From PALSA-555 sp963731625 (GTDB lineage Bacteria; Actinomycetota; Acidimicrobiia; IMCC26256; PALSA-555), in contig CAVSWH010000001.1 of assembly GCA_963731625.1 (NCBI GenBank), positions 496,001-560,000 of the forward strand: a DNA stretch of 64,000 nt, read 5' to 3'. Shown in pieces: positions 51,032-58,663 of the stretch; positions within the stretch are counted from its first letter, which is position 1, and each line of letters opens with the position of its first letter. The notes under the pieces are model-generated. The model made no database searches. It was given only the letters and a program-made list of their open reading frames with translations, and had not been told where the DNA came from. The position numbers and the translations under genes are program-made.

Positions 51032-51511
51032 ACCCAGACTGGCGAGAGCATCAGCACGAGGAATTCAACGGGCGTTATCAAAGAGCACATAGCGGCCGGG
51101 CCCGGCAACGAGGAGCGAGAACGTCCGGTCGTAGCGATGGGAGGTTGCTGTGATGAGCCGGGTGCCGAGGTATGTCAGGTCGCGCACCTGGCCTTGTGCT
51201 CGCACCCCGAGCTGGGGTCCAGCCTGGGATCCCGTTCGAACGACCAGCACGGTGACGCCAACCTTTGTCGGCATTCCACGGACCTGGCGGGTCGATGAGG
51301 GGTGCCTGCGGCGGCTGATGTCAATGCCGCACGCACCATGGCGGCCGTCCGCGTGGCCAGGAGGGGGATCGGCCGGCGTGGTCCGGCCGCGGACGCGAGG
51401 ATGGGTAGCGGCCGGCACCCCGGACGCGGGTGTCTCCCCTTGGGGCGGCCCAGGTCGGAGGGTGTCGGCCACACAGCGTGCGGTGCAACACGCGCGGTTG
51501 GGGGGCTGGCC
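51032..51511. other. Gene-poor stretch with a possible 69-codon gene
   Basis: Mostly non-coding. On the minus strand 51274-51065 a 69-codon frame (MPTKVGVTVLVVRTG...LLVAGPGRYVLFDNAR) looks somewhat protein-like but has no family and a weak start. The block 51264-51288 repeats the sequence next to the 46.35-kb iterons. Confidence 0.35.
51264..51288. repeat. Copy of the 46.35-kb att-like block
   Basis: TCGGCATTCCACGGACCTGG matches TCGACATTCCACGGACTTGG at 46356-46375 at 18 of 20 positions. It occurs in a non-coding stretch between the redox operon and the large regulator gene. Confidence 0.5.
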
Positions 51512-51697
51512 GTGCCGATCTGGGTCTATCAAGTGCTCATCGAAGGCACGGCCGAGCCGCTGACGATGCGCTGTCGTCGCCAGGTCGACGACAAGGGTGG
51601 CGTGCTGACCTTCTACTGCGTCGACCAACCCGCCTTCCAGGTGCGAGCAGACCACACGTTGTACGACGAGATCGAATACCACCCCGACGACCGATAG
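51512..51697 (+). CDS. Small hypothetical protein
   Basis: 61-residue frame from a GTG behind GGGGGG: VPIWVYQVLIEGTAEPLTM..., then a Cys- and acid-containing strand pattern (CRRQVDDKGGVLTFYCVDQPAF) and EIEYHPDDR at the end. No family is recognised. Coding-like composition and a plausible ribosome site favour a real gene; a chance frame is possible. It is 108 bp before the adenylate cyclase gene. Confidence 0.4.
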   Translation: MPIWVYQVLIEGTAEPLTMRCRRQVDDKGGVLTFYCVDQPAFQVRADHTLYDEIEYHPDDR

Positions 51698-51805
51698 GCC
51701 GCAGCCCGTCCGTCAGAGGGGGTGGATCAACGCGGGCCGCAGCTCAGACCGCCATGCTCGGCGCAGTGGTCTACTTGACCACCGTGGGCGTCGAAAGGGG
51801 TGGGC

Positions 51806-54520
51806 GTGGCTGAGCCGCCGACGGGGACGGTCACGTTCTTGTTTTCTGATGTTGAAGCCTCGACCCGCTTGTGGGAGGCGCATCCCGAGGGGATGCGGGT
51901 GGCGTTGGCGCGCCATGACGAGATCCTTCGAGAAGCCGTGGAGCAGCGCGGCGGCTGGGTCGTGAAGACCACTGGCGATGGGCTGCACGCCGCCTTTGCT
52001 ACGGCCCATGAGGCGGTAGCCGCCGCGGTCGACGCCCAGCGTGCACTCGGTGAGGAGGTCTGGCCGTTGCCCGAGGCGCTGCGGGTTCGCGTGGGTCTAC
52101 ACACTGGGACGTCGGAATATCGGGGTGGTGATTACTTCGGTTCCACGCTGAACCGGGCGGCCCGCCTGATGTCGGTGGCCCATGGGGGTCAAACCGTGGT
52201 GTCGCTCGCGACCGGCGAGTTGGTCCGCGATCGGTTGCCGGCGGGGGTGACGCTCGTCGATCTCGGCGAGCATCGGTTGCGCGACCTTTCCAGGCCTGAG
52301 CGGGTCTTCCAGGTCGGCGGCGGGGTGTTCCCGCCGTTGCGTTCGGTGGACGCGGTGCCGACGAACTTGCCGACTGTACGGACCGAGTTGATCGGTCGCA
52401 CCGACGACGTGACCACGCTTATGGCACTGATCGAGCGCGAACGTGTCGTGACCCTGACCGGCGTGGGCGGCGTCGGCAAGACGCGTCTGGCGTTGGGAGT
52501 GGCCGCCGGTCTCGCCGCCGGCTTCGCGGACGGCTGCTGGCTCGTCGAGTTGGCACCCGTGACCGGCGGCGACGAGGTCGTCAAGGCGGTCGCCGCCGCG
52601 ATGCGATCACCAGCGACGGACATCGATGCGCTCGCGGCCTACGTTTCCGAGCGGCGCGTGTTGATCGTGCTGGACAACTGTGAGCATGTGCTCGACGCCG
52701 TTGCCGACCTTGTCGACACGATCACCGCGGCTCCGGATGTGCACGTGCTCCTGACGAGCCGCGAACCGCTCGGCCTCGAGGGCGAACAGGTGCGACGGGT
52801 CCAATCCCTGGACGTGCCTGACGCGCAGGCCCCGGTTGACGAGGCACGATCGGTCGCGGCGGTGCGGCTGTTCACCGAACGAGCAGCCGCGGCGTCCGGA
52901 GGGTTCACGCTCGACAGCGACAACGTTGCCCCGGTGGTCGAGATCTGCCGACACCTGGATGGGATCCCCTTGGCGATCGAGCTCGCGGCGGCGCGGGTGC
53001 GGGCGATGCCCCCCGAGGAGATCGCCCGCCGTCTCGATGAACGGTTCCGGCTCCTGGCCGGTGGGTCACGCCGCGCCCAAGAACGGCACCGGACATTGCT
53101 CGCCACGGTGTCGTGGTCGCACGACCTGCTCAGCGAGGACGAGAGGATCACCTTTCGGCGACTCTCGGTGTTTCCCGCGTCGTTCGATCTCGCCGCAGCA
53201 GAGGCAGTCGCCGGTCACGGTGTCGCTGATGTCGTGGACCCCGTGCTGCACCTCGTCGACCGCTCACTCGTGGTGTACGAGCCCAATCGCGGGCGATACC
53301 GGCTCCTCGAGACTCTGCGCCAGTACGGCGCCGATCGCCTCGCCGAAGCCGGAGAAACCGACGACACTCGAGAGCGCCACGCAGACTATTTCCTCGGCCT
53401 GGCCGAACGGCTGGCACCCGAACTCGCCGACGCCCGGTACCCCGCCGCGCACGCCACGCTCATGGCTGATCTCGACAACCTCAGGGCGGTGGCCGAATGG
53501 TGCACCGAGGGCGGGCGATGGACCGATCTCGCCAGGATGGCCCACGGGCTATGGATCTTCCTCATGCAGGCGGCAGCGGTTGACGGTGCCAACTGGCTTC
53601 AGCAGCTGATCGAGCACCCCGCTGACCTCGACCCACAAACGCTTGCCGATGCCCTCGCACAGATGGCCTACCTCTCCGCCGTGAACCTCGCGGACTACCC
53701 CAACGCCTTCGCGTTAGCCGAGCGCAGCCTCAGCGTCACCGACCGCGACAAGCTGCTGCCCTCGCCGTGGGCGTGGCTTGCTCAGACCTTGGCTACCTTC
53801 TGGACCGCACCCGACACAGAGGGACTGCACGCTTGCGAACGCGCGCTCGCCGTCGCCGAAGCGCGACACGATGAGTGCTCTGCGATTATCGCCATCGGCC
53901 AACTCGCAAACTGGTACACGATGTTGGGCGACAGCGAGAGCGGTGCCCGCGCATCTGCCGAGGCGCTCAGACGAGCTGAGCGCAGCGGGCACCCACCAAG
54001 CGTCCAATCAGGCGTCGTCCTAGCCGCCACGAACTGCGTGTTCACTGGCGCCCCGGACTTCAACGACAGCCTCGCCATCCTTGCTCGCCATGACACCGGG
54101 CCCAGCGTCGACAACCTGATCGCCATGTGGCTCTACATCATCTGGGGAGCCACACTCGTCGGACTCCATCGAACGGATGCGATCACGCGCCTCATCCGAG
54201 GAATCGACATTGCCGACCGGCAAGGCGCTCCGAGCGCCCTCGACCTCGCGCTACGACTCCTGGCCATCGCGGTCGCCGACGCGGGGCACAGGCCGGAAGC
54301 CGCCACATTGCTCGGCTACTGCGACGCCCACCTCGGCCAGCACCGCTTCGAGTCCCCCGTCTACCAGTGGGTGTGGACCAGGCTCAACGACACGCTCGCC
54401 GGAACGACAGACCGCGCTGTCCATGAGGCGGCCGGCGCAGCGTCGACCCGTCGCACGATCATGGCACTCGTCACCCACTTCGATTCGATCACGGATCAGG
54501 CCAGCGGAGCTGACCGATGA
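51806..54520 (+). CDS. Class III adenylate/guanylate cyclase fused to an NB-ARC-type ATPase and TPR region
   Basis: 904-residue signalling protein. Residues 8-165 form a class III nucleotide cyclase: metal Asp15 (FLFSDVEAST), Lys54 and Asp58 (VKTTGDGL), and transition-state Asn116/Arg120 (STLNRAARL), so it looks catalytically competent. Residues about 195-450 are an AAA/NB-ARC ATPase with Walker A GVGGVGKT (219-226) and LIVLDNCEHV as Walker B. The remainder is helical, TPR-like. Unlike mycobacterial cousins such as Rv0386, there is no C-terminal LuxR HTH. It may produce cAMP and act with the cNMP-binding protein at 12255, which is speculative. GTG at 51806 follows AAAGGGG. Confidence 0.9.
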   Translation: MAEPPTGTVTFLFSDVEASTRLWEAHPEGMRVALARHDEILREAVEQRGGWVVKTTGDGLHAAFATAHEAVAAAVDAQRALGEEVWPLPEALRVRVGLHTGTSEYRGGDYFGSTLNRAARLMSVAHGGQTVVSLATGELVRDRLPAGVTLVDLGEHRLRDLSRPERVFQVGGGVFPPLRSVDAVPTNLPTVRTELIGRTDDVTTLMALIERERVVTLTGVGGVGKTRLALGVAAGLAAGFADGCWLVELAPVTGGDEVVKAVAAAMRSPATDIDALAAYVSERRVLIVLDNCEHVLDAVADLVDTITAAPDVHVLLTSREPLGLEGEQVRRVQSLDVPDAQAPVDEARSVAAVRLFTERAAAASGGFTLDSDNVAPVVEICRHLDGIPLAIELAAARVRAMPPEEIARRLDERFRLLAGGSRRAQERHRTLLATVSWSHDLLSEDERITFRRLSVFPASFDLAAAEAVAGHGVADVVDPVLHLVDRSLVVYEPNRGRYRLLETLRQYGADRLAEAGETDDTRERHADYFLGLAERLAPELADARYPAAHATLMADLDNLRAVAEWCTEGGRWTDLARMAHGLWIFLMQAAAVDGANWLQQLIEHPADLDPQTLADALAQMAYLSAVNLADYPNAFALAERSLSVTDRDKLLPSPWAWLAQTLATFWTAPDTEGLHACERALAVAEARHDECSAIIAIGQLANWYTMLGDSESGARASAEALRRAERSGHPPSVQSGVVLAATNCVFTGAPDFNDSLAILARHDTGPSVDNLIAMWLYIIWGATLVGLHRTDAITRLIRGIDIADRQGAPSALDLALRLLAIAVADAGHRPEAATLLGYCDAHLGQHRFESPVYQWVWTRLNDTLAGTTDRAVHEAAGAASTRRTIMALVTHFDSITDQASGADR

Positions 54521-54847
54521 GTCTCCTCTCGGCAGTAGCACCGAGGCGAAGCCGCCATACAAGCGCGAACGGATGTCGCCGCCGGCCTGTTCGCCGGATT
54601 CTGTCCGGAGGGTTCCGCTGACCAGCCCAAACGCGAAGAAAGGGCCGCTGAGCAGCGATTTCACTTTGCATTGGTTGTCGTTGTTTCGCAGTGTTTGTCA
54701 TTGGGCTGAGCACTAATTGAGGACCGTCGAGCACCGTGCTGGCCTACCACCTTCCTCGACATGGGGCGCGCACTGCGGTTCGGCGGTCACCCTGCACTGG
54801 CCCGGCAAACGCCCACCAAGCGCTCGGGTACAGGCCGGATGCTGTCG
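54521..54847. other. Non-coding stretch with an att-like segment
   Basis: 327 bp after the cyclase-ATPase gene. TTGGTTGTCGTTGTTTCG (54671-54688) shares TTGTCGTTG with the 46.32-kb decamers, and a further TTTGTCATTGGG follows. No gene or hairpin is convincing. Confidence 0.45.
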
Positions 54848-55078
54848 CTATTCGCCCGGGTCGTCGGCTTCGAGGCCGTCGGCGATCGAGCGCAGTGTCT
54901 CGGCAAGCACGACCACAACGAGCTCGGGGGCACCGCCGGTCCAGCTCACCCATTCCGCGATCGGGGTGGCCCGGTCTCGGACGAACTCGAGCACGCAGGT
55001 CGTGAGGTCCCGTGCGAGGGGAATCTCCTCAGGTGCCGGCCCCGCGGGGTCGTGAGGGGCGCGCGTACGGTCTGGCAT
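54848..55078 (-). CDS. Small hypothetical protein
   Basis: 76-residue frame with ATG 55078 eight bases after GGAGGT, a strong ribosome site. It contains a proline-rich start (MPDRTRAPHDPAGPAPEEIPLARDL), a helical centre (TTCVLEFVRDRATPIAEWVSWTGGAPELVVVVLAETLRSIADGLEADDP) and no known domain. The amphipathic helix and the ribosome site support it. A GC-rich hairpin lies just upstream. Function unknown. Confidence 0.5.
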   Translation of the reverse strand: MPDRTRAPHDPAGPAPEEIPLARDLTTCVLEFVRDRATPIAEWVSWTGGAPELVVVVLAETLRSIADGLEADDPGE

Positions 55079-55106
55079 GCCGGTACCTCCATGGGGTGCT
55101 GGCCAC

Positions 55107-55139
55107 GCCCCCGGGCCGGTTGGCGCCGGCGCCGGGGGC
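55107..55139. terminator. GC-rich hairpin
   Basis: GCCCCCGGGCCGG and a nearly complementary right arm (one bulged base) form a 12-13 bp stem 30 bp upstream of the small gene. It may be a terminator or attenuator; no T tract follows. Confidence 0.4.
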
Positions 55140-55192
55140 AATTGATTGGAAGCAGGACCCTACCAAGGCTCACCGCGGCGGCCACGGATCCC

Positions 55193-55320
55193 TGCGACTT
55201 CAAGCGTCAAACTCGCCCGTTTGGGCTCACTCGTCGCCCAGTCGAACCGCGTGTCTCCGGGCCTCGTGGTAGCTCGAGTGATCTCATGTGTACGACTTGA
55301 TTGGATGCCGATGGGATTGC
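55193..55320 (+). repeat. Dispersed repeat (copy E)
   Basis: GCGACTTCAAGCGTCAAACT, then TCGTCGCCCAGTCGAACCGCG in the middle, CTCGAGTGATCTCATGTG and CGACTTGATTGGATGCCGAT at the end. The first arm is shortened but the second half is as conserved as in A and D. It lies 95 bp before the 3' end of the SDR gene and marks the right edge of the accessory zone. Confidence 0.7.
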
Positions 55321-55414
55321 GGTCACGTGAGTCGGCCCTATTTCTCCGCGCCCCTTCGCAGCGGCACGCCCTCGTTGTTGGCGCCGATCGTCGTGGCTCA
55401 CGGGAGCCGGGTCC

Positions 55415-56113
55415 TCACCAGGCGACGGCGTCGCCTTGGTAGTCGAGGTACTGGAGACCGGTGTGACCGCGTTGGGCGTCGACGGTCCTCACCAGGTTGG
55501 GGATGCTCTCGTCGATGGTGAGGCGAGCATTGGGGCCGCCGAGGTCGGTCTTGACCCAGCCTGGAGCCATGAGGAGCAGCGTCCGCGGATCGTCGTGGTG
55601 GCGGGCGGCGTAGCTGCGCATCAGTTGATTCAGGGCCGATTTGCTGGCCCGGTAAATCTCGAAGCCGCCGCCGTGGTTGTTCGAGACGCTGCCTTGACCG
55701 GAGGACATGATCGCAATCGTGCCGTCAGCACGGACGACGGCGCCGAGCGTTTCGATGACCCGCATCGGACTCAGAGCGTTGGTGACCATCAGGCGGACGA
55801 ACTCGTCAGTGGCGACATCAGCGACCGTCTCCGTCACGCCGACCCCGGCGTTCACGAAGAGCAGATCGAAAGTGCGCGACGCGAGCCGCTGTCTCAATGC
55901 CTGAACCTGGTCGGGGACGGTGATGTCCACGTGCTCGATCTCCAGCAGTCCACCAACTGTGTCTTGGAGGCCGTGGAGCGCCGTCCGGGCCTGGCCCCGC
56001 ACGGTTGCCACGACCCGGGCGCCAGCGTTGACGTACTCCTCGGCGATGGCGTACCCCAGACCACGGGATGCGCCGATCAACAGCACGCTGGCGTTCTTCG
56101 AGGTCGAGGTCAC
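55415..56113 (-). CDS. Short-chain dehydrogenase/reductase
   Basis: 232-residue classical SDR (CsgA-like or C-factor-like branch). The cofactor loop is GASRGLG, NAG lies in LFVNAGVGV, and the catalytic Ser and YxxxK are in IMSSGQGSVSNN...FEIYRASKSALN. GTG at 56113 follows a strong GGGGAGGAGG ribosome site; the longer frame (to 56155) has no ribosome site and adds Arg/Gly-rich residues. Divergent from the TetR gene at 56281, with which it forms a probable repressor-target pair. Substrate unknown. Confidence 0.9.
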   Translation of the reverse strand: MTSTSKNASVLLIGASRGLGYAIAEEYVNAGARVVATVRGQARTALHGLQDTVGGLLEIEHVDITVPDQVQALRQRLASRTFDLLFVNAGVGVTETVADVATDEFVRLMVTNALSPMRVIETLGAVVRADGTIAIMSSGQGSVSNNHGGGFEIYRASKSALNQLMRSYAARHHDDPRTLLLMAPGWVKTDLGGPNARLTIDESIPNLVRTVDAQRGHTGLQYLDYQGDAVAW

Positions 56114-56280
56114 GCCTCCTCCCCTACGTGAGACGCAGCCGCCTTCGGCTGGCAATCGGTCGGGTGGCCCTTCATGGGCATGAGATCACGGTCCTTTGCG
56201 AGTCACGAATTCGCTCATCAGGTGTTGAGTCAAACTGTACCAGGCGAGCACTTCGCTCAACGCACATAGAGTGAAGCCCC

Positions 56281-56853
56281 GTGGACGCACGCACCGCGGT
56301 CTCCCAGCCGATGACGAGTCGAGCGGCCCGTCGGGCAGCAACACAGGCCCGGATCCTCGATGCGGCGCGACAGGAGTTTGGCGACCGAGGGTTCGAGGCG
56401 ACAACGGTGCGGGGCGTTGCCCGCCGGGCCGGGGTCGACCCGTCCCTGGTCCTGCAGCACTACGGATCCAAGTCGGCCCTCTTCACCGCGGCAATCCAAC
56501 TCCCGCCCGGCGAGCCCGAAGAAGCCGCAGATCATCTTGCTGACGTCCTCACGGTGCGCGCCGCCGCATTGCCCCCCGAGATGCGGGCCCTGGTCCGGTC
56601 CATGTTGACCGTGCCGGAGGCTTCCGAAGCCGTCCGGCTCCATCTCGACGAGCGAATCGGCAATCTGGCCGCAGGTATCGGCGGCCCGGACGCCGAGCTG
56701 CGAGCCGCCATCGCCGTGAGCAGCATCCTCGGCCTCACCCTGGCCCGCCACTTCCTCAAGTTGCGTGCCGTGTCGAGCGCTTCCGACGACGACCTCGTCC
56801 GGGTGGCGAGCCAAGCCCTCACCGCAGGTCTGGGAGCAGAACGTTCGCGCTAG
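56281..56853 (+). CDS. TetR/AcrR family regulator
   Basis: 190-residue TetR regulator. The N-terminal HTH is RAARRAATQARILDAARQEFGDRGFEATTVRGVARRAGVDPSLVLQHYGSKSALFTAAIQ, followed by a helical ligand domain of the TetR_C_17-like class (RALVRSMLTVPEASEAVRLHLDERIGNLA). GTG at 56281; an ATG at 56311 sits closer to the HTH and is a good alternative. It is divergent from the SDR gene and its stop overlaps that of the flavin-type gene by 4 nt on the other strand. Confidence 0.88.
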   Translation: MDARTAVSQPMTSRAARRAATQARILDAARQEFGDRGFEATTVRGVARRAGVDPSLVLQHYGSKSALFTAAIQLPPGEPEEAADHLADVLTVRAAALPPEMRALVRSMLTVPEASEAVRLHLDERIGNLAAGIGGPDAELRAAIAVSSILGLTLARHFLKLRAVSSASDDDLVRVASQALTAGLGAERSR

Positions 56854-57347
56854 TACCCCTCGCGGCCGGCAACCTCGCCGAGCTTGCGGTGGTCCCAGGA
56901 GACACAAGTCTCGATATTGATCTTCACGCCGACGCGCTTGTGGATTGCGGTTTCGACCATGCGTTTTAAGTCCGGCGTGTAGCTGATGCCCATGGTGCGC
57001 GTGAGAACGCTCTTCCCGATCTCGAACAATCGCTCGCGGTCCTCGATGATCTCCGCGTGGCCGACGAGCTCGACACCGCGCCGCTGGTCGTAGGGCTCGA
57101 CGTTTTCGATCAGACAGGTGAGAGTCGAATCCCGACGCAGGTTCCTCACCTTCTGACTCTTGGCCTTGGTCTCGAACGCCGGCGCGCCCTCGAGGAAGCC
57201 ATACCACATCGGGACGAGGTGGATCGTTCCGTCGGGGTTGTAGGTGGCGCAGCTCATCGTGTGCGACTCGCGAAGGAAGGCGTCTCTCTCCTCGTGGCTC
57301 ATCTCGATCGTGTGGTGCGCGTCGAGCGATGTCCCGGGTTCGCTCAT
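56850..57347 (-). CDS. Flavin/F420-binding split-barrel (PPOX-class) protein
   Basis: 165-residue pyridoxamine-5'-phosphate oxidase-like split-barrel protein. It has FLRESHTMSCATYNPDGTIHLVPMWYGFLEGAPAFETKAKSQKVRNLRRD, the N-terminal strand-turn-strand and the phosphate-binding K-x-x-x-R-N-L/xxxRD stretch. Such actinobacterial proteins reduce or bind with FMN or F420; which cofactor is not decidable from this segment. ATG follows GGGAGGG. The convergent end overlaps the TetR stop by 4 nt. Transcribed in line with the amidohydrolase gene to its right (65 bp gap). Confidence 0.86.
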   Translation of the reverse strand: MSEPGTSLDAHHTIEMSHEERDAFLRESHTMSCATYNPDGTIHLVPMWYGFLEGAPAFETKAKSQKVRNLRRDSTLTCLIENVEPYDQRRGVELVGHAEIIEDRERLFEIGKSVLTRTMGISYTPDLKRMVETAIHKRVGVKINIETCVSWDHRKLGEVAGREGY

Positions 57348-57412
57348 TGTGTGACCCTCCCGAATCGGCAGCGGTGTCGTTGATCCACGACGCGTCGCAA
57401 TGGTGGCACTCG

Positions 57413-58612
57413 CTAAGCGCTGTGGCGGCGTGTGGTGAGCTCGACCGCGTTATCGCGTAGTACCCGACGTTGGGCGTCCGCGTCGAGCCCCTTGATCTCG
57501 ACTGCGTAGTCGAGAGGCGTCGGCATCCCTTCAATGTGGGGCCAGTCCGATCCAAAGATGACGCGATCGGCCCCCATGAGCTCGACCACTTCGTAGGGAT
57601 CGTCCTCCCAGAACGGATTGATCCACACGTTTCGTCGGAAGAGCTCTGCCGGATCCTCCTTGAACGCGCCGGGGATCTTGCGTTGCGCGGATCGCACCTT
57701 CCGGAACAAGTCGGGTAGGAACTCCGAGCCGTTCTCTACGGAGGCGATCCGGACGTTCGGGAATCGCTCGAACAGCCCATCGAAGACCAGCGAGAGCAGG
57801 AAGTCGTAGATGGCCCGCTCGACGGCCAGCATCTTGATCGACGGTCGGCCCGTTCCCCCGCCGAATGATGCGGCGAAGCCGTCGCGGGCGTATCCCTGCG
57901 ATGAATAGCCGCTGTCGCCGGCGTGCGCGACGACCGTGATGCCCGCTTCGTTGACACGCGCCCAGAAGGCGTCGAACGACGGGTCGGCGGGGGATCGCTG
58001 GCCGGTGAGCGTTGTCGGCGCAGCTGGGCGGACGACGATCGTGCGAGCGCCCCGCCCGAGCGCCCATTCGAGCTCCGAGACCGCCCAGTCGAGGTCGGCG
58101 AGCGAGAGGTATGGGGCGGCGAAGACGCGGTCCTTGTAGGCGAAGCCCCAGTCATCGTCAAGCCAACGGTTGAACGCGCTGAACATGATCCCAATCCCCT
58201 CGGGATCGTGCTTCAGGAGCTCCTCGTAGAGCATGCCGAGTGTCGGAAAGAGCCAGACCTTCTCGAGCCCGAAGCCGTCCATGACCTGAAGACGGGCGTC
58301 CCGGTCTCGATACTCGACTCGAATCGGCTCGCGCTCTCGGAGAAACTCCAGGGGACGTCTGCCCCCTGCCCTTCCCCGGAAGTAGTCGTGCAGCGCGCCG
58401 GCCTTCGCGATTGGATCAAACGTTGGATTGACAACGGCGCGGCTGATGCGACCGGCGATGACGTGATACTTCCGGCCGTCGATCTCGGCCCACTGCACGA
58501 TTCGTGGGCCGAGCTTCGGATCAAGGTGGCGTGTGAACGCGTCGAGCGCCTCGTAATAGTGGTTGTCGGCGTCGAACGCGAGGTAGTCCAGGTCGGTTCG
58601 GTTATTCGTCAT
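57413..58612 (-). CDS. Amidohydrolase-2 family metal-dependent hydrolase
   Basis: 399-residue TIM-barrel amidohydrolase of the ACMSD superfamily. It has YLAFDADNHYYEALDAFTRH near the N-terminus (metal Asp/His, DADNHYYE), a mid-protein VVAHAGDSGYSSQG and the C-terminal FGSDWPHIEGMPTPLDYA motif. It differs from the enzyme at 4073, which has DGH and HVFFHCATGG. It likely decarboxylates or hydrolyses an aromatic or alicyclic acid made by the dioxygenase/ligase neighbours. ATG follows AAGGGAG. Same strand and spacing (51 bp) as the ligase gene. Confidence 0.9.
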   Translation of the reverse strand: MTNNRTDLDYLAFDADNHYYEALDAFTRHLDPKLGPRIVQWAEIDGRKYHVIAGRISRAVVNPTFDPIAKAGALHDYFRGRAGGRRPLEFLREREPIRVEYRDRDARLQVMDGFGLEKVWLFPTLGMLYEELLKHDPEGIGIMFSAFNRWLDDDWGFAYKDRVFAAPYLSLADLDWAVSELEWALGRGARTIVVRPAAPTTLTGQRSPADPSFDAFWARVNEAGITVVAHAGDSGYSSQGYARDGFAASFGGGTGRPSIKMLAVERAIYDFLLSLVFDGLFERFPNVRIASVENGSEFLPDLFRKVRSAQRKIPGAFKEDPAELFRRNVWINPFWEDDPYEVVELMGADRVIFGSDWPHIEGMPTPLDYAVEIKGLDADAQRRVLRDNAVELTTRRHSA

Positions 58613-58663
58613 AACGGGTCTCCCTTGACATCTCGTGCAGCGGTGAATGGTGCCGGCCGTAGG

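Noticed and set aside
51065..51682. 205-codon minus-strand frame next to the redox operon.
   Set aside because: Only the last 69 codons look protein-like; the rest is Pro/Arg/His-rich and antisense to the small plus-strand frame. Kept only as a possible short gene in the gap note.
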